Assembly: GCF_014648415.1 (NCBI RefSeq)
Contig: NZ_BMRB01000010.1
Coordinates: forward strand, 1 to 64,000
DNA length: 64,000 nt
Source: Actinokineospora fastidiosa
GTDB taxonomy: Bacteria; Actinomycetota; Actinomycetes; Mycobacteriales; Pseudonocardiaceae
Reading direction: 5' to 3'
Numbering within the stretch: the stretch's first letter is position 1; every line of letters starts with the position of its first letter. Positions 37,506 to 46,999 of the stretch are shown here, piece by piece. Under the pieces are notes generated by a model. That model did not search any database. It was not told the DNA's origin and worked only from the letters and a program-made list of their open reading frames with translations. The position numbers and the translations under genes are program-made.

Positions 37506-38096
37506 CTACCGGCCCCGCGGCCGCTCGCAGTGGTAGGCGAACATGGGCGGGAACTCCGCCCACACCGTCTGCCCGCGCCAGACCGTGCCGAAGCGCGACC
37601 GCAGCAACCGGTCGAAGGACCTGGCCCCGGCCGTGGCGGCGCGGTGCCTGCACATGAGCGTGCTGAAGCGGCCGTCGTCGGCCACCACGTCGGCGACGGC
37701 GGAGACGATGTCGGCCCGCAGGCCCGAGGGCATCGTCGTCCACGGCACCGCGCTGATGACCCGGTCGACCCGCCCCATGCCGTGCTCGGCCAGGACCTCC
37801 CGCAGGTCCGCGGCCGACGCGGCCACGACCGACACCCGGTCGTCGGCCAGCCTGCGCCGCAGCCGGGCCACGAACGAGGGGTTGACCTCCAGCGACAGGA
37901 CCCGGGCGTCCGGCGGGAGCCGCTGGAGCAGCGCCCTGGTGATCGCGCCCGTCCCCGCGCCGAGCTCGACCACGCTCCGCGCGCCCGCCACCTCCGCCTC
38001 ATCCAGCAGCGACCGGATGGACCACGGCGAACTGGGCGTCACCGCCCCGGTGCGGCGGGGATCCCGCAGGAACTCGACGAGGAAGACCACGGACAC
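37506..38096 (-). CDS. SAM-dependent methyltransferase, phospholipid N-methyltransferase-like
   Basis: The product is about 196 residues. GTG at 38096 and GTG at 38090 are both possible; GAGG spacing favours the second. The opening FLVEFLRDPRRTGAVTPSSP resembles the PmtA/KsgA-like group. The SAM motif is VVELGAGTGAITRALL, followed by LEVNPSF, and a later SAVPW replaces the usual catalytic loop. Substrates in this group include phosphatidylethanolamine and other membrane-associated amines, but others are possible. The gap to the MMPL gene is 44 bp and to the carbamoyltransferase 28 bp. Confidence 0.8.
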   Translation of the reverse strand: MSVVFLVEFLRDPRRTGAVTPSSPWSIRSLLDEAEVAGARSVVELGAGTGAITRALLQRLPPDARVLSLEVNPSFVARLRRRLADDRVSVVAASAADLREVLAEHGMGRVDRVISAVPWTTMPSGLRADIVSAVADVVADDGRFSTLMCRHRAATAGARSFDRLLRSRFGTVWRGQTVWAEFPPMFAYHCERPRGR

Positions 38097-38140
38097 CTCA
38101 TTACGTCAGAGAGTGCACGCGATGCTACCGTACGCAACCT

Positions 38141-40168
38141 TCACTCCGCCTGTTCAGCGTTTCGCCTGCTGAGGGCCGACGGCCACCAGACGCGGCGGCC
38201 GATGTCGAGGGTGAGGGCGGGCACCAGCAGGGACCGCACGACCAGGGTGTCGAGCAGGACGCCGAACGCGACGATGAAGGCGATCTGGGCCAGGAACAGG
38301 ATCGGCAGCACCGCCAGGGCGGCGAAGGTCGCGGCGAGCACCACCCCGGCGGAGGTGATCACGGCGCCGGTCAGGCGCAGGCCCCGCAGCGTCCCGTCCC
38401 GGGTGCCGTGGGCGGCGGCCTCCTCGCGGACGCGGGTCATCAGGAAGATGTTGTAGTCGATGCCGAGCGCGACGAGGAACACGAACCCGAACAGCGGCAC
38501 CACCGGGTCGGCGCCGGGGAAGCCGAGGACGTGGTTGAACACCAGGGCGGAGACGCCCATGGTCGCGGCGAACGACAGCACGACGGTGGCGATCAGCATC
38601 AGGGGCGCCAGCAGGGACCGCAGCAGCAGCGCCAGCACGGCGAAGATGACGACCAGCACGATCGGGATGATCACCTGCCGGTCCCGCTCGGAGGTCTGCT
38701 GCGTGTCGAGCAGTTGCGCGGTCGGGCCGCCCGCCTTGGCCTCGGCGCCCGGCACGGCGTGCACCGCCTCGCGCAGCCGCTGCACGGTCGCGACCGCCGC
38801 CTCGGACCCGGCGGGGTCCGACAACACCGCCTCGACGCGCACCAGTCCTTGCGCCTGCCCGGTGATCCGCGCGTCGGCGACGCCGTCGACGCGCGCGGCG
38901 CGGGTGACGGCCTCGCCGTGCTCGGCGCGGGCGACGACGATGGTGGGCGCGCCCGTGCCGCCGGGGAAGTGCCGGGAGAGCAGTTCCTGACCCGCCACCG
39001 ACTCCACGGGCGTCAGGAAGATGTCGGACTGCGCGGTGCCGGAGGCTTTCAGCTGCGGGAAGAACGCGGCCAGGGCCAGCAGCGCGAGGCTGGTGGCGAT
39101 CCAGATGGCGCGGGGCGCCCTGCCGACCCGGCTGGCCACCTTCCCCCAGAAGCCGCCGCCGTCGGACGGCGCATCGGGCTTGGGGGAGAACGGCCAGAAC
39201 GCGGCCCGACCGGCCAGGGCGAGCACGGCCGGCAGGAAGGTCATGGCCGAGACCAGGGCCGCCGCGATGCCGATGGCGGCCACCGGGCCGAGCCCCCGGT
39301 TGGAGTTGAGGTCGCTGAACAGCAGGCACAGCACGCCGAGGATCACCGTGCCCGCGGAGGCGGCGATGGGCTGGATGGTCGCCCGCCACGCGCGCGCTGT
39401 GGCCGTGTACTTGTCGGCGTTGCGCAGTTCTTCGCGGTAGCGCGCCACGAGCAGGAGGGCGTAGTCGGTGGCGGCGCCGAACACCAGGATGAAGAGGATG
39501 CCTTGGCTCTGTCCGTTGAGCGCCAGCACGTCGTTGTCGGCCAACAGGTAGACCACGAGGCTGGCCACACCGAGCGCGAACACCGCGGACAGCAGGACGA
39601 ACAGCGGCAGCAGCGGACTTCGGTAGACCACCACGAGGATCACGGCCACGACCGCGCCCGCGACGAGCAGCAGCAGCCCATCGATCCCGCCGAACGCCTC
39701 GCCGAGGTCCGCTCCCTGCGCCGCCGGTCCGGTCACCAGGACGGTCAGCCCGGGCGGCGCGCCCTCGCCGACCGCCTCGCGCAGCGCGGCGACGCTTTCG
39801 GCGGGCTCCTGCGCAGGGGCCAGCGCCACGATCACGCGCGCCGCCGCACCGTCGTCCGAGGGAAGGACCGGCGAGACCTCGCCCAGGGCGGACGCCTTGT
39901 CCGCCGCTCTGGCCAGGTGGTCCCGGTCGGCGGCCGTCAGCCCGTCGGCGCGCTGGGCCACGACGACGGCCGGGACGCCCTGGCGGTCGCTGAACAGCCG
40001 CTGCAGCTCGGTGACCTGCGTCGACTCCGCCGAGGCTGGAAGGAACCCGGCGGCGTCGTTCTCCGACACCTCGGCGAGCCTGCCCGCGAACGGCCCGGCG
40101 AGCGAGCCCAGGGCCAGCCACGCCACCAGGACCACGGCCGGGACCAGCCACCGCCGGGTTGTCCGCAT
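38141..40168 (-). CDS. MMPL/RND-family exporter
   Basis: The product is 675 residues from ATG at 40168, with GGAG 8 bases upstream. It has the duplicated RND plan: one N-terminal membrane helix, a large extracytoplasmic loop (about 35-155), five helices, a second loop (about 345-480) and a final helix bundle. GAATDYALLLVARYREEL and GIDYNIFLMTRVREE are the paired MMPL motifs with proton-relay Asp-Tyr. Family members export lipids, siderophores or drugs using the proton gradient. The divergent MarR regulator and a palindrome in between suggest inducible expression. The downstream modifying enzymes suggest export of a methylated or carbamoylated product. Confidence 0.9.
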   Translation of the reverse strand: MRTTRRWLVPAVVLVAWLALGSLAGPFAGRLAEVSENDAAGFLPASAESTQVTELQRLFSDRQGVPAVVVAQRADGLTAADRDHLARAADKASALGEVSPVLPSDDGAAARVIVALAPAQEPAESVAALREAVGEGAPPGLTVLVTGPAAQGADLGEAFGGIDGLLLLVAGAVVAVILVVVYRSPLLPLFVLLSAVFALGVASLVVYLLADNDVLALNGQSQGILFILVFGAATDYALLLVARYREELRNADKYTATARAWRATIQPIAASAGTVILGVLCLLFSDLNSNRGLGPVAAIGIAAALVSAMTFLPAVLALAGRAAFWPFSPKPDAPSDGGGFWGKVASRVGRAPRAIWIATSLALLALAAFFPQLKASGTAQSDIFLTPVESVAGQELLSRHFPGGTGAPTIVVARAEHGEAVTRAARVDGVADARITGQAQGLVRVEAVLSDPAGSEAAVATVQRLREAVHAVPGAEAKAGGPTAQLLDTQQTSERDRQVIIPIVLVVIFAVLALLLRSLLAPLMLIATVVLSFAATMGVSALVFNHVLGFPGADPVVPLFGFVFLVALGIDYNIFLMTRVREEAAAHGTRDGTLRGLRLTGAVITSAGVVLAATFAALAVLPILFLAQIAFIVAFGVLLDTLVVRSLLVPALTLDIGRRVWWPSALSRRNAEQAE

Positions 40169-40200
40169 ACCAGGCTCCAGTAAATTCGACGGCAGGAAAT

Positions 40201-40213
40201 TTCGGTGACCGAA
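40201..40213. promoter_or_regulatory. MarR-type operator candidate
   Basis: TTCGGTGACCGAA is a perfect inverted repeat with 6-base arms around one central base. It lies in the 86-bp gap between the divergent MMPL exporter and MarR genes, the usual place for an autoregulatory MarR site controlling both. Confidence 0.6.
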
Positions 40214-40254
40214 GGATATGGTGGGCCCGCACGGGCGGCAACCGGAGGGGCGGC

Positions 40255-40728
40255 ATGGCGGACGGACAGCGGTTCGACGACGAGGTGCTGATCACCCTGC
40301 TGCGCAGGCTGACCGTGGAGTCCGACCGGTTCGCCGAGATGTTCGCCGAGGTCCACGGCGTCCACCGGACGGACATGAACGCCCTCGCGGTGATCATGGA
40401 CGCGGCCAAGGCGGGCACCCCGCTGAGCCCCACCGCGCTCGCGGCGGCGCTGAACCTCAGCAACTCGGCCACCACGTCGCTGCTCGACCGACTCGAACGC
40501 GCCGGTCACGTCGAGCGGATCCGCAGCGCCCGCGACCGCCGCAAGATCGAACTGCGCATGCGGGACCAGGCCCGCGAACTCGGCATCGCCTTCTTCGCGC
40601 CCCTACGGCAGGAACTGCTCGCCGCCTGGCGCGACCTCCCAGATGACCACCGCGCCGTCATAGGCCGGTTCTTGACCACCACCATCGACGCCACGGTGAC
40701 CGCGCGCGGCCGGTTCGTTGAGCCGTAA
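40255..40728 (+). CDS. MarR-family transcriptional regulator
   Basis: The product is 157 residues from ATG at 40255, with GGAGGGG upstream. The winged helix is PTALAAALNLSNSATTSLLD then RLERAGHVERIRSARDRRKI, with the typical wing Asp-Arg pair. MarR proteins are dimeric repressors released by small phenolic or hydrophobic ligands. It is divergent from the exporter operon and probably represses it. The next gene starts 71 bp downstream on the same strand. Confidence 0.9.
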   Translation: MADGQRFDDEVLITLLRRLTVESDRFAEMFAEVHGVHRTDMNALAVIMDAAKAGTPLSPTALAAALNLSNSATTSLLDRLERAGHVERIRSARDRRKIELRMRDQARELGIAFFAPLRQELLAAWRDLPDDHRAVIGRFLTTTIDATVTARGRFVEP

Positions 40729-40799
40729 CGGACGCTGGTGATCGACGGCGTAGGTGGGAGATCATCTTGGGTCTCGGCTCTACGCGAAGGAGCACCCCG

Positions 40800-41231
40800 A
40801 TGACCGCGACCGACCCCACCACCGACGTCGAGTCAACCGTCACCCGCTACTGCGCCGCCTGGAACGCCCACGACGTGGACACCTTGCTGTCGATGCAGGC
40901 CGACGACATGGTCTTCCACCTGCACCTGGAAGGCGCAGCCGAGGTCAGGGGCACGGATGCCCTTCGGGAGCAGTACGCCGCGTTCTTCCAGGTAATGCCG
41001 GACTATCACGCAGAGAACCCGCGAATCGTTGTCCGCGGCGACCTGGCGGTTATCGAGTACACCATCACCGCCACCCTGGCCGCAGACTTCCCCATCGGCC
41101 GGTACACCGGCAAAGCAGGCACCCACGCCCGCTTCGAAGCCGTAGACCTCCTCCACCTGAAGTCCGACAGGATAACCCGCAAAGACGTCTACGTAGACGC
41201 CTTCGCCATGCGCGCGGGCTGGGACATGTGA
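40800..41231 (+). CDS. SnoaL/NTF2-like protein
   Basis: The product is 143 residues from ATG at 40800 with AAGGAG upstream. The NTF2-like cone fold is indicated by RYCAAWNAHDVDTLLSM, the MVFHLHLEG strand and a final DVYVDAFAMRAGW helix. Ester-cyclase and SnoaL-like family members act on polyketides or small hydrophobic molecules, but most small ones are uncharacterised. Its GC is slightly lower than its neighbours. A short GGCGGC/GCCGCC hairpin at 41281-41297 may terminate it. Confidence 0.75.
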   Translation: MTATDPTTDVESTVTRYCAAWNAHDVDTLLSMQADDMVFHLHLEGAAEVRGTDALREQYAAFFQVMPDYHAENPRIVVRGDLAVIEYTITATLAADFPIGRYTGKAGTHARFEAVDLLHLKSDRITRKDVYVDAFAMRAGWDM

Positions 41232-41322
41232 CCCCGCGTCCCGCCGCCTGCTCAACGAACCAACCGCCGCGGCTGGCCTAGGCGGCCTCCAGCCGCCAGG
41301 GATTTGGGTACCGGCCGGGAGA

Positions 41323-41349
41323 GTGCTGCCCGGGGAGACCGGGCAGCAC
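41323..41349 (-). terminator. perfect 11-bp hairpin terminator of the permease operon
   Basis: GTGCTGCCCGG (41323-41333) and its exact reverse complement (41339-41349) flank a 5-base loop. The hairpin lies 12 bp past the stop of the minus-strand APC permease. Confidence 0.75.
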
Positions 41350-41361
41350 CGACCGGCTGCG

Positions 41362-42819
41362 TCACTTCGGCTGGTCCGCGCCGACTAGCCGCGAGCGCGG
41401 GCCGATGGCGGCGCCCGCGATCAGGGCGGCCACCGGGATCAGGCCGAGGACCGCGCTCACCCCGACGCTGCCGCCGGTCACCAGGGTGAAGTTGGAGACC
41501 ACCAGCCACAGGCTGACGAGCAGGCCGACGACCGCCACGACGGGGGCGACCACCGTGGTCCACGTCCGTCCGGCGCGGGCCTCGGGGGCGCGCAGGAAGA
41601 AGGCGACGACCGCGACCGAGGTCAGCAGCATGAGCAGGACCATGCCGACGGTGGCCACGCCCGCCATCGAGCCGAAGACGCCGACGAGCGGGTCGAGGCC
41701 GACGAGGGTGAAGACGAGCACCAGCACCAGCGCGGTGCCGGTCTGGACCACCGAGGAGAACGCGGGCGAGCCGTGGCGGGGGTGGACCCGGGCGAGCGGC
41801 GCGGGGAACGACCCGTTGCTCGCCAGGGCGAACTGGTAGCGCGCGATGACATTGTGGAACGACAGCACGCACGCGAACACGCTGGTGCACAACAGGACCT
41901 GCATGACGTCGCGCAGGACCGTGCCCAGGTAAGTGCCCGCCGAGTCCAGCAGCATGTTGCCGCCGCTGCTGAGCGCCTCGTTGGCCACCTCGCCCGCCCG
42001 GCTCGCGCCGATGCCCTCGATCAGGCTCCAGCAGGAGACCGCGTAGAACACGCCGATGATCAGCACGGCCAGGTAGGTCGCCCGGGGGATGGTGCGCTCG
42101 GGGTCGCGCGCCTCGTCGCGGAAGACCGCGGTGGCCTCGAAGCCGATGAACCCGGTGAGCGCGAACAGCACCGCGATGCCCAGCGGTCCCGACGCGACGG
42201 CCTCCGGGGTGAAGGAGGCCCCGCTGATCCCGTCCGCGCCGCCCGTGCCGATGATCGCCACGTCGAGCGCGACGACGACGGCGATCTCCAGCACCAGCGC
42301 GACCCCGAGCACCTTGGAGCTCAGCTCGATGTGCCGGTAGCCGAACAGGCCCACCACGACCAGTCCGGCCACGGCGAAGACCCACCACGGGATCGAAGGC
42401 CCGCCGTAGTGGGTCACCAGGTCGCCGACCGCCCAGCCGAAGTAGCCGTACATGCCGACCTGGATGGCGGTGTAGGCGACCAGCGCCACGTACGCGGTGC
42501 CCATGCCGGGCCTGCCGCCGAGGCCGTGGGTGACGTAGGAGTAGAACGCGCCCGCGTCCCGCACGTGCGGGGTCATGGTCACGAACCCGACCGAGAAGAC
42601 CAGCAGCACGAGCGCGGCGATCACGAACCCGACGGGCGCGCCCGCGCCGTTGCCCGAGCCGATGGCCAGCGGCACGTTGCCGCCGATGACGGTCAGCGGG
42701 GCGGCGGCCGCGATGACCATGAAGACGATGCCGCCGGTGCCGAGGCGGCCCGCCAGGCGCGACCGGGGCGCGGGCTCGGCGGTGGGCTCGTGGCTGTCGC
42801 GGGTGGTGGGGATGCTCAT
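41362..42819 (-). CDS. APC-superfamily amino acid or polyamine permease
   Basis: The product is 485 residues from ATG at 42819, overlapping the amidase stop as ATGA. About twelve hydrophobic segments are present. The first carries IAAAAPLTVIGGNVPLAIGSG, typical of the PuuP-like and related actinobacterial APC branch, and ALTGFIGFEATAVFRDEARDPERTIPRA is the conserved loop after helix 6. It would import an amino acid, amine or omega-amino acid by proton symport. Coupling to the amidase suggests that it supplies that enzyme's substrate or a related nitrogen source. Confidence 0.88.
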   Translation of the reverse strand: MSIPTTRDSHEPTAEPAPRSRLAGRLGTGGIVFMVIAAAAPLTVIGGNVPLAIGSGNGAGAPVGFVIAALVLLVFSVGFVTMTPHVRDAGAFYSYVTHGLGGRPGMGTAYVALVAYTAIQVGMYGYFGWAVGDLVTHYGGPSIPWWVFAVAGLVVVGLFGYRHIELSSKVLGVALVLEIAVVVALDVAIIGTGGADGISGASFTPEAVASGPLGIAVLFALTGFIGFEATAVFRDEARDPERTIPRATYLAVLIIGVFYAVSCWSLIEGIGASRAGEVANEALSSGGNMLLDSAGTYLGTVLRDVMQVLLCTSVFACVLSFHNVIARYQFALASNGSFPAPLARVHPRHGSPAFSSVVQTGTALVLVLVFTLVGLDPLVGVFGSMAGVATVGMVLLMLLTSVAVVAFFLRAPEARAGRTWTTVVAPVVAVVGLLVSLWLVVSNFTLVTGGSVGVSAVLGLIPVAALIAGAAIGPRSRLVGADQPK

Positions 42820-43646
42820 GGCTGGTCGTCCTCACGGGAAGGGGGAGGCAGGTAGAGGCCGGGACGGCGGTCGGTGAGGTACGGGTTGTCCCGCTGCGCG
42901 CGCCGCACCGCCTCGGGGCTCACGTCGGCGACGAGCAGGCCGGTGCCGTGCTCGACGCGGTCGAGGACGTCGCCGGACGGCGCGACGACGCTGCTGCGTC
43001 CGATGTAGTCGAGCGAGCCCTCGCTGCCGTCGTGGTTGATGTAGGCCAGGTACACCTGGTTCTCCCAGGCGCGGGTGCGGACGAGGTGGTCCGCGGTGAA
43101 CTCGAACGGGGTCATCTGCGCGGTGGGCACCGCGACCAGGTGGGCCCCGGCCAGCGCCGCGGCCCGGACCGGCTCGGGGAACTCCACGTCGTAGCAGATG
43201 AGCAGGGCGACGGTGATGCCGTGGAACTTGGTGGTGCAGACCAGGTCGTCGCCGGGGGTGAAGTAGCGGCGGTCGAGGTCGCCGAACAGGTGGGCCTTGC
43301 GGTAGCGCGCGGTGACCCGGCCGTGGTCGTCGATGAAGTACGCGCTGTTGTAGTACGCGCCGTCGGCGTGCTCCGGCGCGCCGAGCACGATGCCGACGCC
43401 GGTGCGCGCGGCGATCCCGGCGGCCGGGCCGACCAGGTCCTCGCGGGCCAGGGCGTGCACGGCGTCGCCGATGTCGTACCCGGTGACGAACAGCTCGGGG
43501 GTGATGAGCAGCCGGGCCCCGGCGGCCGCGGCCTGCTCGGCGGCGCGCTCCAGCGCGGCGAGGTTGGCCCGCACGTCGGCGGGCGCGCTGGGCGTCTGCA
43601 GGCCCGCGATCCGGACGGCCTCGGGATCCTGCGGCGGCTCGGTCAT
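42816..43646 (-). CDS. nitrilase-superfamily carbon-nitrogen hydrolase
   Basis: The product is 276 residues from ATG at 43646; a weak ribosome site leaves the start slightly uncertain. The catalytic triad is Glu51 (TPELF), Lys117 (YRKAHLFG) and Cys151 (LICYDVEFPE). This branch includes aliphatic amidases, N-carbamoylputrescine amidase and beta-ureidopropionase. Given the neighbouring permease, aminotransferase and semialdehyde dehydrogenase, hydrolysis of an N-carbamoyl or amide compound to an omega-amino acid is plausible. The exact substrate is not shown. Confidence 0.88.
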   Translation of the reverse strand: MTEPPQDPEAVRIAGLQTPSAPADVRANLAALERAAEQAAAAGARLLITPELFVTGYDIGDAVHALAREDLVGPAAGIAARTGVGIVLGAPEHADGAYYNSAYFIDDHGRVTARYRKAHLFGDLDRRYFTPGDDLVCTTKFHGITVALLICYDVEFPEPVRAAALAGAHLVAVPTAQMTPFEFTADHLVRTRAWENQVYLAYINHDGSEGSLDYIGRSSVVAPSGDVLDRVEHGTGLLVADVSPEAVRRAQRDNPYLTDRRPGLYLPPPSREDDQP

Positions 43647-43725
43647 GCGGTGCACTGTCGATCGTGGACAGGCGGACGGACAAGTGACGATCCGTAAACC
43701 GTGTGGTGTGTTCGGCGACACACTG

Positions 43726-45342
43726 TCAAGGGGTGCGCGCGGCCTGGTCGTAGGCGAGCACCGCGAGGTGCAGCGTCAGGCGGGTCTCCGCGTCGGCGAT
43801 GTCGCGGCCCAGCACGTCCGACAGCCGCTTGAGCCGCGCGTACACCGCCGGGCGGCTCAGGTGCAGGGTGCGGGCGAGCACCGCGATGTTGCCGTTGGCG
43901 GCCAAATAGGTGCGCAGGAGGTCAAGCAGCTGGTCCTGCTCGTCGCCGTGCCGCGGGGAGCGGTGGCTGAGCAGGGGTTGCAGCTGCAGTTCGGCGAACC
44001 GGTGCAGCCGGGGGTCGGCGCGCAGCGACCACAGCAGACCGCGCGCGCCGAGGTCGCGGCTGCGGTAGACCTCCCGCTCGCCGACCCGGTCGGGGTCCGC
44101 GGCCACCACGTCGGCGATGTGGGTCGCCTCCTCCAGCGCCGCCGACAGGCCGGTGAGCTTGCCCGCCGGGGCCGCCGCGGCCGCCGAGGTGCCCGAGGGC
44201 AGGCGCGGCTGGGCGGCCATCGCGCTCAGGAACGACCGGACGGCCGCGGGCTCGTCGGCCTCGGACGGACAGGGGAACACGACCGCGACCCGGCCGGGGG
44301 CGGTGACCCCGGTCAGGGCCGCCCGGCCCTGCGCGCGGGCGGTTGCCGCGGCGGCGTCGAGCGCTGCCTGGTCCAGCGCGGCCGACGGCGAGCCCGGGGA
44401 CCCGACGGCGAGCACGAGGACGGCGTAGGCGCGGCCGGGCCGAAGGCCGAGGGCCCGCAGCCGCGCGCTCATCGCCCGCTCGTCGGTGAGCTGACCGGCC
44501 AGCAGGTCCCGGAGGAGGCCGCCGTGCGCGTCGAGGGAGACGTCCCGGCCCTCGCCGTGGAGCATGCGGGTGATCGCGAGCGTGTCGGCGGCGCGTTCGA
44601 GCACCGCGGCCACCCGGTCCGCGTCGGTTACCGCCAGCGGCACGACCAGCCGCCCCCACCGGCCCCGGCGCGGGCCGACCGGGGTGCACAGCCACCGCTC
44701 CGGGCCCGCGACCGCGGTCTCGGCGCCCGCGGCGGCCAGCCGCGACCGGGCCTCCCAGTCGCGCAGCAGCTCCTCGGCCTGCGTCGTGCCGCTGAAGGCG
44801 ATCGCGTGGTGGGACAGGTCCTCCAGGACGACCGGGTGGTCCCCGAGGGCGCTGGCCTTGGCCAGGATCTCCTCGACGCGGGCCCCCTCGACGGTCAGCG
44901 TCGTGAACACCTCGTTGACCGTCTGCGTGAACCGCAGCCGCTCGTGCTGGACGTTGAGGATGCGGGCGTGCACGGCCTCGGTGATCTCGACGAACCGCAC
45001 GGTGCGCCGCAGCTCCACCAGCGGGAACCCCAGTCGGCGCGCGGTGCGGACCATGGGCTCGGGCAGCGCGGGCAGGTGCCCGCCCAGCTCGACCACCAGC
45101 CCGCTGGCCCCGGCGTCGCGCAGCGCGGCGACGTAGGCGGCCAGGTCGACGCCGGGGTCGGTGGCGACGATCCCGGTGGACAGCAGCAGCTCCCCGCCTT
45201 CGAGCGTCCCCGCCACGTTGCTGATCTCGCTCACGTGCACCCACCGGACGGGCCGGTCGAGTGCGTCGCCGCCCGCGCGCACCCGGGGACGACCCGCCTG
45301 CACGGCGGGGGTGGCGAGCACGTCCGCCACGGTCGGGTACAT
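43726..45342 (-). CDS. PucR-family regulator with N-terminal purine-catabolism domain
   Basis: The product is 538 residues from ATG at 45342. Residues 1-125 form the PucR N-terminal domain (TVADVLATPAVQAGRPRVRA, GGELLLSTG). A GGDEF-like middle follows, and the C-terminal helix-turn-helix (NIAVLARTLHLSRPAVYAR) ends the protein. PucR proteins activate purine, amino acid or polyamine catabolism genes. It is divergent from the dehydrogenase-aminotransferase pair and upstream of the amidase-permease pair on its own strand, so it can sense the substrate and control both. A GTGTG/CACAC stem at 43706-43723 lies just after its stop, before the amidase. Confidence 0.92.
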   Translation of the reverse strand: MYPTVADVLATPAVQAGRPRVRAGGDALDRPVRWVHVSEISNVAGTLEGGELLLSTGIVATDPGVDLAAYVAALRDAGASGLVVELGGHLPALPEPMVRTARRLGFPLVELRRTVRFVEITEAVHARILNVQHERLRFTQTVNEVFTTLTVEGARVEEILAKASALGDHPVVLEDLSHHAIAFSGTTQAEELLRDWEARSRLAAAGAETAVAGPERWLCTPVGPRRGRWGRLVVPLAVTDADRVAAVLERAADTLAITRMLHGEGRDVSLDAHGGLLRDLLAGQLTDERAMSARLRALGLRPGRAYAVLVLAVGSPGSPSAALDQAALDAAAATARAQGRAALTGVTAPGRVAVVFPCPSEADEPAAVRSFLSAMAAQPRLPSGTSAAAAAPAGKLTGLSAALEEATHIADVVAADPDRVGEREVYRSRDLGARGLLWSLRADPRLHRFAELQLQPLLSHRSPRHGDEQDQLLDLLRTYLAANGNIAVLARTLHLSRPAVYARLKRLSDVLGRDIADAETRLTLHLAVLAYDQAARTP

Positions 45343-45364
45343 CGCCGGACCCTAACACGCGGTT

Positions 45365-45408
45365 TTACACATCGTCGGTCCTCGTGCTTGATCAGCGGCA
45401 CTGTGTAA
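45365..45408. promoter_or_regulatory. widely spaced inverted repeat between PucR and the dehydrogenase
   Basis: TTACACA at 45365-45371 and TGTGTAA at 45402-45408 form a perfect 7-base inverted repeat 30 bp apart. The spacing of about three and a half helical turns suits a bound, DNA-looping or tetrameric PucR-type activator. The site lies in the divergent 132-bp gap and could serve both directions. Confidence 0.55.
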
Positions 45409-45474
45409 CTGGTTGGCCGGGGCCGGGCACCCGAGGCTGGGGGCAACCAGTCGGTCGTAGGCGGAGGGAACGGG

Positions 45475-46965
45475 ATGAGCGCGGACATCGTGGGGCACTG
45501 GATCGACGGCGCGGAGGTGTCCGGGGACCCGGGCCGCGCGGCCGACGTGTTCGACCCCGCCACCGGCAAGGTCGCCCGCCGGGTGGCGCTGGCGGGCGCG
45601 GAGGAGGTCGAGCGCGCGGTGGCCGCCGCGGCCGCCGCCTTCCCCGGGTGGCGCGACACCTCCCTGTCCCGGCGCACCCGGGTCCTCTTCGCGTTCCGCG
45701 AGCTGCTGCACGCGGCCGCGGACGAGCTGGCCGAGATCATCACCGCCGAGCACGGCAAGGTCATCTCTGACGCGCAGGGCGAGGTCGCGCGCGGGCTGGA
45801 GGTCGTGGAGTTCGCCTGCGGGATCGGCCACCTCGTCAAGGGCGCGCACACCGAGAACGCCTCGACCGGCGTGGACGTGCACTCCGTCCGCCAGCCCCTC
45901 GGCCCGGTGGCGGTGATCAGCCCGTTCAACTTCCCGGTGATGGTGCCGCTGTGGTTCGTGCCCATCGCGATCGCGGCGGGCAACACCGTCGTGCTCAAGC
46001 CGAGCGAGAAGGACCCGTCGGCGGCGCTGCTGCTGGCGCGGCTCTGGCAGCGCGCGGGCCTGCCCGACGGGGTGTTCACCGTGCTGCAGGGCGACAAGGA
46101 GGCCGTCGACGGGCTGCTCGACCACCGGGACATCAAGGCCGTCTCGTTCGTCGGCTCGACCCCGGTCGCCCGGTACGTCCACCAGCGCGCGAGCGCGGCG
46201 GGCAAGCGCGTGCAGGCGCTGGGCGGGGCGAAGAACCACATGGTCGTGCTGCCCGACGCCGACCTCGGGCAGGCCGCCGACGCCGCGGTGAGCGCCGGGT
46301 TCGGCTCCGCGGGCGAGCGGTGCATGGCGATCAGCGTGGTGGTCGCCGTCGGCGCGGCGGCCGACCCGCTCGTGGCGGCGATCGCCGAGCGCGCGCGGGG
46401 CATCCGCGTCGGCGACGGCAGGCTGGGCTGCGACATGGGGCCGCTGGTGACCGCCGCCCACCGCGACCGGGTGGCCGCCTACATCGCCGAGGGCGAGCGG
46501 GCGGGCGCGACGCTGGTGCTCGACGGGCGGGACGCGGCGCTCGGGTCCGACGGCTTCTTCCTCGGCCCCACCCTGCTCGACCACGTCACGCCCGCGATGT
46601 CGGTCTACACCGACGAGATCTTCGGCCCGGTGCTCTCCGTCGTGCGCGTCAACACCTACGCCGACGCGCTGGCCCTGGTCAACGCCAACCCCTACGGCAA
46701 CGGCACGGCGATCTTCACCACCGACGGCGGCGCGGCCCGGCGCTTCCAGCACGAGGTCGAGGTCGGCATGGTCGGGGTCAACGTGCCGATCCCCGTCCCG
46801 GTCGCCTACTACTCCTTCGGCGGCTGGAAGGACTCGCTGTTCGGCGACACGCACGCCCACGGCGTCGAGGGCGTGCACTTCTTCACCCGGGGCAAGGTCG
46901 TCACCTCGCGCTGGCCGGACGGCGGCCAGCGGGGGCTGAGCCTCGGCTTCCCGCGCAACGACTGA
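45475..46965 (+). CDS. mmsA: CoA-acylating methylmalonate/malonate-semialdehyde dehydrogenase
   Basis: The product is 496 residues from ATG at 45475 with GGAGGG upstream. The ALDH fold carries the catalytic Cys283 in [11 protein letters not shown]. The usual catalytic Glu segment reads ALGGAKNH, lacking Glu, which is characteristic of the CoA-acylating MmsA branch. These enzymes convert malonic or methylmalonic semialdehyde with NAD and CoA to acetyl- or propionyl-CoA plus CO2. The aminotransferase encoded 34 bp downstream would produce the semialdehyde from beta-alanine or a branched analogue. Confidence 0.92.
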   Translation: MSADIVGHWIDGAEVSGDPGRAADVFDPATGKVARRVALAGAEEVERAVAAAAAAFPGWRDTSLSRRTRVLFAFRELLHAAADELAEIITAEHGKVISDAQGEVARGLEVVEFACGIGHLVKGAHTENASTGVDVHSVRQPLGPVAVISPFNFPVMVPLWFVPIAIAAGNTVVLKPSEKDPSAALLLARLWQRAGLPDGVFTVLQGDKEAVDGLLDHRDIKAVSFVGSTPVARYVHQRASAAGKRVQALGGAKNHMVVLPDADLGQAADAAVSAGFGSAGERCMAISVVVAVGAAADPLVAAIAERARGIRVGDGRLGCDMGPLVTAAHRDRVAAYIAEGERAGATLVLDGRDAALGSDGFFLGPTLLDHVTPAMSVYTDEIFGPVLSVVRVNTYADALALVNANPYGNGTAIFTTDGGAARRFQHEVEVGMVGVNVPIPVPVAYYSFGGWKDSLFGDTHAHGVEGVHFFTRGKVVTSRWPDGGQRGLSLGFPRND

Positions 46966-46999
46966 CACGACGACTGACTGACACGACAGGACGGCACCC

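Noticed and set aside
46961-46987. Direct repeat ACTGACACGAC twice between mmsA and the aminotransferase
   Set aside because: It is an 11-bp duplication with a 16-bp period at the mmsA stop; simple slippage explains it and no function is suggested.
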